DNA from: CAYMNU01 sp964391885
GTDB taxonomy: Archaea > Altiarchaeota > Altiarchaeia > JAFGQM01
Direction: 5' to 3'
Length of the DNA: 12,960 nt
NCBI GenBank assembly: GCA_964391885.1
Contig: CAYMNU010000013.1
Location: 1-12,960 of the forward strand
The notes under the pieces were generated by a model. It was not told where the DNA came from. It did not search any database and saw only the letters and a program-made list of their open reading frames with translations. Made by a program: the position numbers and the translations under genes. This document shows, piece by piece, positions 1-5,621 of this stretch (position 1 is its first letter; each line of letters starts with the position of its first letter).

Positions 1-560
1 ATTATTACTACGTTGTGCTCTTTGAATAATTCAAGGCCTTCTTTGGCTATGTTCCACGGCTTCTTCTCGTTGGGGTTGCCGTAGACAGGGATATTGACCT
101 CCGCACCCAATTGTTTTAGCTGGTCGAATGCCCCGGGGCGGAACTTATCGGCGCATACCATGGCAGGCTTGAATCCTTTCTTTGAGAGGTATTTGGCTAG
201 TTTGGCCGCCTGGGTGGTTTTACCCGAGCCTTGGACACCCACAAGGATTATCCTATTCTGCTTCTTTGGATCCAGCTCAAACTTAGCCTCTTCCCCACCC
301 ATGAGCTGGGATATCTCTTCATACACTACCTTTACCAAGTGCTCCCTGCGGGATATGCCGCCGGGTAAGTGTTCTTTAAGGGCCTTTTCCTCTATCCTTT
401 TTGATATTAAGAATACTTGCTCTATCTTGACATCGCTTGAGATAAGTGTCTTTTGTATTTCTTTTACAATATCCTTGACTGTCTGCGCGTCGACCACCCC
501 TGAACCGCGGATGCGTGTCAGGACGCCCTGAAGACCTGTAGATAGTTTGTCTAATACCAT
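1..560 (-). CDS. srp54: Signal recognition particle 54 kDa protein (SRP54/Ffh), 5' part only
   Basis: SRP54 is the GTPase that, with 7S RNA, binds signal sequences on nascent proteins and delivers ribosomes to FtsY at the membrane. The window shows the first 186 codons, starting with MVLDKLSTGL; the gene continues beyond the left edge. Residues 1 to about 90 are the helical N domain. The G domain follows, with the P-loop GVQGSGKTT at residues 108-116 and a G2-type DKFRPGAFDQL at 138-148. The M domain would lie outside the window. The start ATG (558-560) fits the family N-terminus. It has no ribosome binding site but does have an A/T-rich TATA-like box about 27 bases upstream, so a leaderless transcript is likely. 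A gap of about 95 bases separates it from the upstream PRC-barrel gene on the same strand. The family assignment is secure. Confidence 0.97.
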   Translation of the reverse strand, partial: MVLDKLSTGLQGVLTRIRGSGVVDAQTVKDIVKEIQKTLISSDVKIEQVFLISKRIEEKALKEHLPGGISRREHLVKVVYEEISQLMGGEEAKFELDPKKQNRIILVGVQGSGKTTQAAKLAKYLSKKGFKPAMVCADKFRPGAFDQLKQLGAEVNIPVYGNPNEKKPWNIAKEGLELFKEHNVVI

Positions 561-581
561 TTGAAGTGGTTGCTTATGGGG

Positions 582-592
582 TTATTAAAAAT
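582..592 (-). promoter_or_regulatory. TATA-like box for srp54
   Basis: On the minus strand this reads ATTTTTAATAA, centred about 27 bases before the srp54 ATG. That spacing fits an archaeal TATA box giving a leaderless mRNA. It implies srp54 can be transcribed independently of the PRC-barrel gene upstream. Confidence 0.5.
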
Positions 593-639
593 TTCCAATA
601 GCGCAGACTTAGAAGTAGAGCTGTTTAAAATTGAGGTTA

Positions 640-668
640 GCACAAATTGTGAAAATCAGTGTTTGTGC
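640..668. terminator. Inverted repeat around the PRC-barrel gene stop codon
   Basis: GCACAAA (640-646) and TTTGTGC (662-668) form a perfect 7-base inverted repeat with a 15-base loop. The TGA stop of the PRC-barrel gene (656-658, minus strand) lies in the loop. A shorter perfect palindrome, CACAA-A-TTGTG (641-651), sits inside. It may end or process the PRC-barrel transcript before srp54. No long T tract follows it, so the termination role is inferred from position. Confidence 0.4.
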
Positions 669-940
669 GCGCCGGGCTTGCCGGGGGTGGCAATTCGGAC
701 ATTCGGCTTTACCAGGATTATGTCGCCGACCTCTTCAACATCCGTATAAGCAATACTATTTTCCTTTAGTATCTCTTCCACCTTGCTCTTGGAGAGGAAA
801 CCGCTTTTTAGGGGAGCGAGAGTTATCCTCATTATCTCACCTTTTTGGAGGTTGAGTATAATGTCTTCTATCTTTCCAAGGTGTTTAGCCTTGCTTGTGT
901 AGATCTCTGTGCCGTAAAGCTCGGATATTTTAACGCTCAT
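656..940 (-). CDS. PRC-barrel domain protein, CdpB-like
   Basis: This is a 94-residue protein starting MSVKISELYG. It matches the small single-domain archaeal PRC-barrel family: residues 5-45 carry the signature ELYGTEIYT...LGKIEDIIL, and the later strand segment GDIILVKP lies near residues 72-79. The tail, GKPGAHKH, is basic and short. There is no signal peptide or membrane segment. Small PRC-barrel proteins of this kind (CdpB1/CdpB2 in Haloferax) act in archaeal cell division and contact SepF. A sepF gene lies 2.7 kb away here, which supports but does not prove that role. The ORF can be extended upstream to a GTG at 997, but the extension is lysine-rich, unlike the family, and the ATG at 940 begins exactly at the domain. 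Other PRC-barrel roles, such as RNA-related ones, remain possible. Confidence 0.88.
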   Translation of the reverse strand: MSVKISELYGTEIYTSKAKHLGKIEDIILNLQKGEIMRITLAPLKSGFLSKSKVEEILKENSIAYTDVEEVGDIILVKPNVRIATPGKPGAHKH

Positions 941-1029
941 TTTCGCCTGTATTTTGTTTTTTTTGTTTAATTTGCCTCGTTGCCGAGGAAATTGCACCCG
1001 GTTTTTAAAATGCGTTATTGTTTATGAGA

Positions 1030-1047
1030 AAAGGTATAAAAACCTTT
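1030..1047. promoter_or_regulatory. TATA box inside a perfect inverted repeat, PRC-barrel/traB intergenic region
   Basis: AAAGGT (1030-1035), ATAAAA, then ACCTTT (1042-1047) is a 6+6 inverted repeat whose centre is a good TATA box on the plus strand. It lies in the divergent 230-base gap between the PRC-barrel gene (start 940) and the TraB gene (start 1171). A second TATA-like stretch, TTTAAAAAATAT, is at 1085-1096. A repressor bound to such a palindrome would exclude TBP, but no regulator is identified. Confidence 0.4.
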
Positions 1048-1170
1048 GCCTATTAGCTTGAGTTTGTTGTGATTTAACGCATCTTTTAAAAAATATGTGT
1101 CGTATATGCGATTAATAGGGTAATTGAGGTGTTTTTGGGTGTTTTTCTTTGTTAAGTAGATAAGCAGCGC

Positions 1171-2058
1171 ATGTTAAAGGAGCGAATGGCGAATATTGGT
1201 GAGGGAAGTAGGGGCGTATCCGCTGGAGAAAGTAAGAAACAGGTATATATTGTTGGGACTGTTCATGTTTCCAAAGAAAGTATGCGGCGCGTAGATGATG
1301 CCATACGCACCCACCTCCCTGATATTGTTTGCATAGAATTGGATTTACAGCGCTTTAGGGCCATGCAGGCAGACCGGTGGGAAAGCCAGAGAATGGGTGA
1401 AGGAAAACCCACCCAAGTAAGAGAGGGGGGTCAGTTCCGGTATTCTAAAGGTTATGAATCGGGCTCGGGGGAGAGTGGTGTTGCAACCCATGAGCGACAA
1501 ACGCGCATCGGCGAGATGTTGACACTCCCGGGAATGCTGCGCTGGCTGCAGCAAAAAGTCGGGGAGGAATTTGGTATAATGCCGGGCTCGGAAATGTATT
1601 CAGCAGTCGAGACTGCGAAGAAATATAATATCGGGATTGCCCTTATCGACCGGCCAGTGCAGATAACCATAGCAAGGGTGTGGTCGGGGATGTCGTTCGG
1701 TGAAAAAGTCAGGCTTTTTGGGAGTTTGGGTATTGCGGGATCTTATTTTGTATTAAAGCCGGTATTGGGAAGGAAGAGTCATTCGTTTATGAATATGTTG
1801 GGAGAAGGTAAAACCATAGATGTGAGTAAATTGGATAGGGGAGAAGGCATCGCCGACCTTATGGAAATGCTCAAAGAGCAATTTCCCTCAATCTATAGGG
1901 CTCTTGTTATTGAAAGGGATTCATTTATGGCTGGGGCCGTCTTTCAGCTGCTTCAAAAAAGAGCAGAAAGGGTGGTTGTTGTAGTGGGTGCAGGCCATGT
2001 GAGTGGGATGGAAAAGAGTTTAAAGGATATGGGTGTGGACGTTAGGGTTATTTGGTGA
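1171..2058 (+). CDS. TraB/PrgY-family domain protein
   Basis: This is a 295-residue protein of the TraB superfamily (related to TIKI/GumN/EreA-like folds). Visible family motifs are GTVHVS (29-34), IELD (55-58), PGSEMYSA (138-145), IDRPVQIT (159-166), IERD (247-250) and GAGHVSGM (273-280). The histidines and acidic residues form the presumed metal-binding or active site, but the biochemical role in archaea is not established. Residues about 72-112 are a polar, glycine/serine-rich insertion that looks disordered. Many archaeal TraB proteins carry C-terminal membrane helices; this one stops right after the core, so it is probably soluble. ATG 1171 is the first in-frame start; ATG 1186 (codon 6) is an equally possible start, and neither has a clear ribosome binding site at good spacing. 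The gene converges on cdc6 across an 82-base gap. Confidence 0.85.
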   Translation: MLKERMANIGEGSRGVSAGESKKQVYIVGTVHVSKESMRRVDDAIRTHLPDIVCIELDLQRFRAMQADRWESQRMGEGKPTQVREGGQFRYSKGYESGSGESGVATHERQTRIGEMLTLPGMLRWLQQKVGEEFGIMPGSEMYSAVETAKKYNIGIALIDRPVQITIARVWSGMSFGEKVRLFGSLGIAGSYFVLKPVLGRKSHSFMNMLGEGKTIDVSKLDRGEGIADLMEMLKEQFPSIYRALVIERDSFMAGAVFQLLQKRAERVVVVVGAGHVSGMEKSLKDMGVDVRVIW

Positions 2059-2140
2059 GGGGGGTGTGGGTTGGTGTTTGAGTAGAAGAAGTTTAGTCAG
2101 AAGAAAATTAGAAAAATATAATTATAGTAAAATAAGAACA
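2059..2140. other. Convergent gap between the TraB gene and cdc6
   Basis: The TraB side begins with a G-rich run (GGGG, GGG and GG groups around 2056-2075). The cdc6 side, read on the minus strand, is T-rich (TTATTTTACTATAATTATAT and on), which is typical of an archaeal oligo-T terminator for cdc6. There is no gene or strong hairpin. Confidence 0.4.
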
Positions 2141-3379
2141 TCACATCTTCAAGCTTTTCAAAACAAAGTCCTTTACCTTTCCGGCGTCTTCACCCAGTTC
2201 GATAAGTCGTGTTTGGCCGCGGCTTCCCTTGCCTGTGAATTGCATAGAAATAAAGCCCAGCATCTCCAGGTCATTTAAGTATTCCCGCACCCACCTCATA
2301 CTTCGAGAGTTTTCTTTGAGCTGCCTGCATACTGCTTTATATTCATCATATACCTCACCGGATGTGAATTGCTTTCGGGTTTCGCCAGTGAGGCCCCGCT
2401 GGGCCTTTTCCAGAAGATTAGATAATGCCAGGAGAACTATTTGCTGGTGCTCGGGTAAGGTGTTTAACGATTCTATAACTATATCTTCCTCAACACTCTT
2501 TTTAGCTTCTTCTACTTCCTTTACTTTTAACATGCGCGCATTCCCACCCTCTACAATCTCGCCTGCCTTTCTCAAGAGACGGAGGGCATACCGGGCGTCG
2601 CCGCCCTCTTTTGCAGCTATGGCCGCAATTAACCTAAGCGCCGAGATGTCTACTTTTTTTGGTTTGAAACCCATCTTGGCGCGCTCATTAAGGATTGTAG
2701 TTAGTTGTTTGGCGTTGTATGGTGGAAACACTATTTCCTCTTCGCATAATGTGGATTTGCTTCTCGGATCTATATTCTTTTTGAAGAAGAGATTATTTGA
2801 TATCCCTAATATAGTGACAAACCCACCCTTAACGTCATCATTGGCTCGTGTCAAGGTGTATAGAAGATTATCTAAATCCTTTACTGCATCTATTTCATCC
2901 AATATTACTACAACACCAGCTTTTTGCTCGCTGACAAAATCCAAAAGAGTCTCGTATAATATAGTGGGTGGTGCGCCCGAATCGTGAACTTTGACGCCTT
3001 TTGAATCAAAGAAGTCCTTATTTTGTTCCCAAAGATCCTTGAGTAGTTTCACTAAGGATCGATATTTACTATCATGTACTTTATTGTTGATATAACTGAC
3101 ATAAAGCGGCATGCCCTGCTCCCTACACATACTTTCCAATTCAGATGAAACAAAACGGGCGACTATTGTTTTTCCGACCCCTGTTTTTCCGTATATGAAC
3201 ACATTTGAGGGCTTTTCTCTTTTGATTGCAGGAGCCATCAGGCCAACCACTGTTTTTATCTCATCTTCCCTATACGGCAGTTTGGGGGGTGTGAAGTGGG
3301 GAGAAAGGGCCTCTTTATTGTCGAATATGCGATATTCTGATGCATAATCGGAGAATAAGTTTTTCTTTGCAGCAACCAT
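2141..3379 (-). CDS. cdc6: Orc1/Cdc6-family replication initiator ATPase
   Basis: This 412-residue protein has the normal length for archaeal Orc1/Cdc6, which binds origin recognition boxes and loads the MCM helicase. The AAA+ core has Walker A GKTGVGKT (64-71), Walker B VVILDEID (157-164), sensor 1 in GISNN (192-196) and sensor 2 in GGDARYALRLL (259-269). The C-terminal winged helix spans about 305-412, with the wing GKGSRGQTRLIEL at 383-395. All catalytic residues are present, so the ATPase is probably active. The ATG at 3379 fits the family N-terminus. A TATATATA box about 34 bases upstream gives a very short leader. The gene is divergent from sepF. Archaeal initiator genes often sit next to an origin, but I found no convincing origin recognition box repeats in the flanking gap. 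Confidence 0.96.
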   Translation of the reverse strand: MVAAKKNLFSDYASEYRIFDNKEALSPHFTPPKLPYREDEIKTVVGLMAPAIKREKPSNVFIYGKTGVGKTIVARFVSSELESMCREQGMPLYVSYINNKVHDSKYRSLVKLLKDLWEQNKDFFDSKGVKVHDSGAPPTILYETLLDFVSEQKAGVVVILDEIDAVKDLDNLLYTLTRANDDVKGGFVTILGISNNLFFKKNIDPRSKSTLCEEEIVFPPYNAKQLTTILNERAKMGFKPKKVDISALRLIAAIAAKEGGDARYALRLLRKAGEIVEGGNARMLKVKEVEEAKKSVEEDIVIESLNTLPEHQQIVLLALSNLLEKAQRGLTGETRKQFTSGEVYDEYKAVCRQLKENSRSMRWVREYLNDLEMLGFISMQFTGKGSRGQTRLIELGEDAGKVKDFVLKSLKM

Positions 3380-3600
3380 TTTTTAAAAGTGTTTTTATTG
3401 TTTAATATTTATATATACCCACCCTTTTAAACGGGGTAATGCTCTGATGAGACAAAGCATTTTTATATTTTAAATATTAAATCTATCGAAGCGTATAGTT
3501 TGGGTGGTTGCTCATAAAAGCCTTTTGTTTGGGGTATGTCTCCAATGACTTTTTCTGAATGCCACCCGAGATTACGATAAACACTAAATCTGGAATCAAA
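3380..3600. other. Divergent cdc6/sepF intergenic region
   Basis: This A/T-rich gap holds promoters for both genes. TATATATA (3410-3417) serves cdc6, and ATATTTTAAATATT (about 3465-3478) is TATA-like toward sepF. A hairpin, AATGCT (3438-3443) with AGCATT (3456-3461), is followed by TTTT on the plus strand. I saw no repeated origin recognition box or long unwinding element. Longer open frames here on the minus strand look like noise. Confidence 0.45.
3409..3418 (-). promoter_or_regulatory. TATA box for cdc6
   Basis: TATATATA with flanking A/T lies 31-38 bases before the cdc6 ATG. Transcription would begin within about 10 bases of the start codon, so the mRNA is leaderless or nearly so. Confidence 0.5.
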
Positions 3601-3984
3601 ATGGGAATGAAAAGTTGGCTCGGGTTTGAGGGGGGCGCTGCCCCAAAGAGCGGCGAAGAGGCAGTAAATCTGGATGAATACCTGGAAGGGATAGGCCTGC
3701 ATGAGGGTGAACTCTTAGATGAGGATAAATACACTTATGTGAAAAGCCTTACTGCGGCGTCGCCTGATGTTGTAGGTGATGTTGATAGGGAATTAAAGAA
3801 GGGTAATATAGTTATACTCGACACTGATTCCATAGCCCAGACAAATCGCCTTTCTCTCAAGAAGCTCATAAGCGACTTGAAGAATATAGAGGATGAGATA
3901 AACGGTGACATGGGAAGGATATCCGAGAGCAAGATCCTTATCGTGCCCGGGGCATTTAGGATATTGAAGAGGCGCTTCGAGTAA
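3601..3984 (+). CDS. sepF: SepF, FtsZ membrane anchor
   Basis: SepF is the membrane anchor of the FtsZ ring in archaea. The conserved core (DUF552) is visible: YTYVKSLTAASPDVV, then DRELKKGNIVILDTDSIAQTN, LISDLKNIEDEINGDMGRIS and ESKILIVPGAFRILKRR, about residues 43-126 of a 127-residue protein. The start at ATG 3601 gives MGMKSWLGFEGG, a plausible amphipathic membrane-targeting helix as seen in other archaeal SepFs. ATG 3607 would also do, and an upstream ATG at 3559 adds 14 residues that look unlike the family. Residues 13-42 form an acidic linker. Its stop codon lies in a stem-loop followed by long T runs. Its neighbour is divergent cdc6. A PRC-barrel gene, a possible partner, lies 2.7 kb to the left. 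Confidence 0.93.
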   Translation: MGMKSWLGFEGGAAPKSGEEAVNLDEYLEGIGLHEGELLDEDKYTYVKSLTAASPDVVGDVDRELKKGNIVILDTDSIAQTNRLSLKKLISDLKNIEDEINGDMGRISESKILIVPGAFRILKRRFE

Positions 3985-4018
3985 GCGCTTTCTTTTTTTA
4001 TTTTTTATTTCTTTTTTA
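3970..4018 (+). terminator. Stem-loop plus T tracts at the end of sepF
   Basis: GCGCTT (3972-3977) and AAGCGC (3983-3988) form a perfect 6-base stem around the loop CGAGT; an A-T and a G-T pair can extend it to eight. The TAA stop (3982-3984) overlaps the loop and 3' arm. Three T-rich runs follow (3989-4017). This looks like a bacterial-style intrinsic terminator, and the T runs alone would suffice in archaea. Confidence 0.7.
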
Positions 4019-4092
4019 CAACCTTGTTACTTTATTGTAGCTTTCTTATTTCGTTGTAGTTTCACCAAACACTGCCTTTATTACATTAATCT

Positions 4093-4102
4093 GATAATAT
4101 AA
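4093..4102 (+). promoter_or_regulatory. TATA box for the 97-residue membrane protein gene
   Basis: GATAATATAA is centred about 29 bases before the ATG at 4127. There is no ribosome binding site, so a leaderless transcript is likely. Confidence 0.45.
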
Positions 4103-4126
4103 CTACAACATTCACTTTAATATAAA

Positions 4127-4420
4127 ATGAATTGGAAACTTTTTCTCAAACCATCCTTACCTACACTAGGCCTTTTCCTGGTTTTTATTTTTATCTCAAA
4201 CCTTATACTTACATCTACATGTGCCGATATTTTTCCTTGTCAAAGGCAGCCGAATACCCCAAACCCCCCCGAATTTCAGGATAGGTTATGTAGTATATGT
4301 GCACAGGTAGGCGCGAGGCAGGTGTTTGGCCTTGCAGCTCTCCTGGTACTGATTTTGGTTATGGGTGTTTTACCTTATTTGGCTGCATGCGCCGCCAAAT
4401 GGCTACTCTGGCGGGAATAA
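4127..4420 (+). CDS. Small two-helix membrane protein with cysteine-containing loop, unrecognised
   Basis: I do not recognise this 97-residue protein. It has a hydrophobic segment at about 11-31 and another at about 66-92. They are joined by a 35-residue polar loop holding four cysteines (C32, C38, and C55-x-x-C58) and a proline-rich stretch (TPNPPEF). A fifth cysteine (C88) lies in the second helix. The basic start (MNWKLFLKPS) and the basic residue after the second helix suggest that both ends are cytoplasmic and the loop outside, where the cysteines could form disulfides or bind metal. Coding is supported by a promoter at good spacing, typical composition, and no overlap with another gene. 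It lies 47 bases upstream of the 355-residue membrane protein gene, which has its own TATA-like sequence. Confidence 0.65.
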   Translation: MNWKLFLKPSLPTLGLFLVFIFISNLILTSTCADIFPCQRQPNTPNPPEFQDRLCSICAQVGARQVFGLAALLVLILVMGVLPYLAACAAKWLLWRE

Positions 4421-4431
4421 AAGATACCTTC

Positions 4432-4446
4432 TTTATAGTTTTTAAC
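4432..4446 (+). promoter_or_regulatory. TATA-like sequence for the 355-residue protein gene
   Basis: TTTATAGTTTTTAAC lies 22-36 bases before the ATG at 4468. Its position fits leaderless transcription. It falls in the short gap after the 97-residue gene, so read-through from that gene is also possible. Confidence 0.4.
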
Positions 4447-4467
4447 CTCTATTCCCTAAATTAACCT

Positions 4468-5535
4468 ATGGTCGACAAGGATTTCAATGACGTCATCCGG
4501 GATTTAGAAGATAGTATATTCGGCCTTGAGGATGAAAGTAAGGTAGAGGATGATGAGTCTTCTAAAGAAAAAGAGCCCGAGAGGCGGCATACCTTCCCAA
4601 CCCTGATTGACCAGGAGACTGCTGACGGCATAATGAAGGACTTCATGAAGAAGGAAAAGAACCAAAGAAAATATGAGGGGATGGGAAGCGAGCTGCTCTT
4701 CAGGCCCTATTGGTTCTTTACATATACCTGCGAGTTAGTGATGCGCGACCAGGATGGTAATATTATAGATTCGGAAGAGATTGGTGGGCGGATGGCCATT
4801 GATGCCACCAATGGCGCAGTCGCCGATTACCTACAAGACCTTCTTGACCATGAACCTATAGAGGCTGTGGACCTCTCGGATGAGATGGGTCAGGTCGGCG
4901 GCGAGGCAAAGATAATAGAGCCGAAGCTCATAGGGGAGGAAAGAGTAGAGCGCTTTGTAAAACAGAAGATAGCAGGGGTTTTAAGGGCAGATAAGGATAA
5001 TGTCTCCGTCGCCGGGTTTGAATTGTTGTGGTCGCCCGTCTACCGCTATTGGATGACTATCAAGAAAAGGACTCACAACCTACAACTTGATGGTTGTGGA
5101 GGATATCCACTCAACTACGACGATATACCCCTTAGGAAGAGGACTTGGAATGACATAATCGCGGATGATATAGAGCTTCTCAAAGACCCGAAGAAGTGGA
5201 AAGAGTTCCTAAAGAACAAAGGCAAGGCAATGAAAGGCATGTCACTGCGCAAAGGCGGGTCCGCGGGCGCCGCAGCCGCGGCGCAGGGCGCGGGGCAGCC
5301 ACAGGGATCCAGGGGCAACCCCAACAATAAATTAATTGAGGCAATGGGTGGTGTGGTCGGCTTGGCAATGTTTCTTTTAGGGCTTTCACAAAGGCCCCCT
5401 GACGCCGTGCTGATAATAATGGGCGCGCTGATAGTCGGAGTAATCTTCTGGGTCATGAACCACAAAAGGAAGAAGCCTCTAATTCCACTGCCGCCGCCAC
5501 CATACGTTAGCGGCTACGGGCCGCCGCTCCAATAA
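4468..5535 (+). CDS. Uncharacterised protein: cytoplasmic domain, low-complexity linker, C-terminal membrane hairpin
   Basis: I do not recognise this 355-residue protein. Residues 1-70 are highly charged and acidic. Residues about 75-215 form a folded domain with two similar blocks: block one reads LLFRPYWFFTYTCEL (76-90) then GGRMAIDATNGAV (106-118), and block two reads ELLWSPVYRYWMTI (185-198) then LQLDGCGGYPL (205-215). Each has an aromatic-rich P-x-Y strand followed by a D-x-x-x-G turn, so an internal duplication is plausible. A lysine-rich segment (223-262) and an alanine/glycine/glutamine linker (264-286) follow. Two membrane helices come next (about 289-306 and 312-331), joined by a tight QRPPD turn, and then a basic, proline-rich tail (PLPPPPYVSG...). 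The layout suggests a tail-anchored cytoplasmic protein. The low-complexity part is GC-rich. Its stop is preceded by a 6-base inverted repeat (5509-5528). Confidence 0.8.
   Translation: MVDKDFNDVIRDLEDSIFGLEDESKVEDDESSKEKEPERRHTFPTLIDQETADGIMKDFMKKEKNQRKYEGMGSELLFRPYWFFTYTCELVMRDQDGNIIDSEEIGGRMAIDATNGAVADYLQDLLDHEPIEAVDLSDEMGQVGGEAKIIEPKLIGEERVERFVKQKIAGVLRADKDNVSVAGFELLWSPVYRYWMTIKKRTHNLQLDGCGGYPLNYDDIPLRKRTWNDIIADDIELLKDPKKWKEFLKNKGKAMKGMSLRKGGSAGAAAAAQGAGQPQGSRGNPNNKLIEAMGGVVGLAMFLLGLSQRPPDAVLIIMGALIVGVIFWVMNHKRKKPLIPLPPPPYVSGYGPPLQ
5509..5528 (+). repeat. Inverted repeat just before the stop of the 355-residue gene
   Basis: AGCGGC (5509-5514) and GCCGCT (5523-5528) with an 8-base loop lie 4 bases before the TAA. 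The repeat is inside GC-rich proline/glycine codons, so it may be an accident of composition. Confidence 0.25.
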
Positions 5536-5621
5536 ACCTCCGACGTTTTGAAAACCTCTAAATACCGGAACTGACCCCCCTCTCTTACTTGGGTGGGTTT
5601 TTCCAAACCACAAAAACCAGG

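Noticed and set aside
94..749. Plus-strand open frames opposite srp54 and the PRC-barrel gene
   Set aside because: The minus-strand reading gives intact SRP54 and PRC-barrel sequences; these frames are their shadows.
2050..2078. G-quadruplex after the TraB gene
   Set aside because: G runs are uneven (several of only two), so only a weak two-tier fold is possible, and the position suggests plain convergent-gap sequence.
2229..2987. A 252-codon plus-strand open frame opposite cdc6
   Set aside because: It mirrors a gene with clear AAA+ motifs and shows no domain of its own.
3441..3570. C/D box RNA starting at CTGATGA
   Set aside because: The next CTGA is about 100 bases away, and no C'/D' boxes lie at the spacing usual for archaeal guide RNAs.
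3380..3600. Replication origin next to cdc6
   Set aside because: I looked for repeated origin recognition boxes (TTCCAxTGGAAA-like with G runs) on both strands and saw none. GC-skew of the whole chromosome would be needed to place the origin.
3463..3734. Two minus-strand open frames overlapping the start of sepF
   Set aside because: They overlap the sepF promoter and coding region, with no recognisable domain and no promoter of their own.
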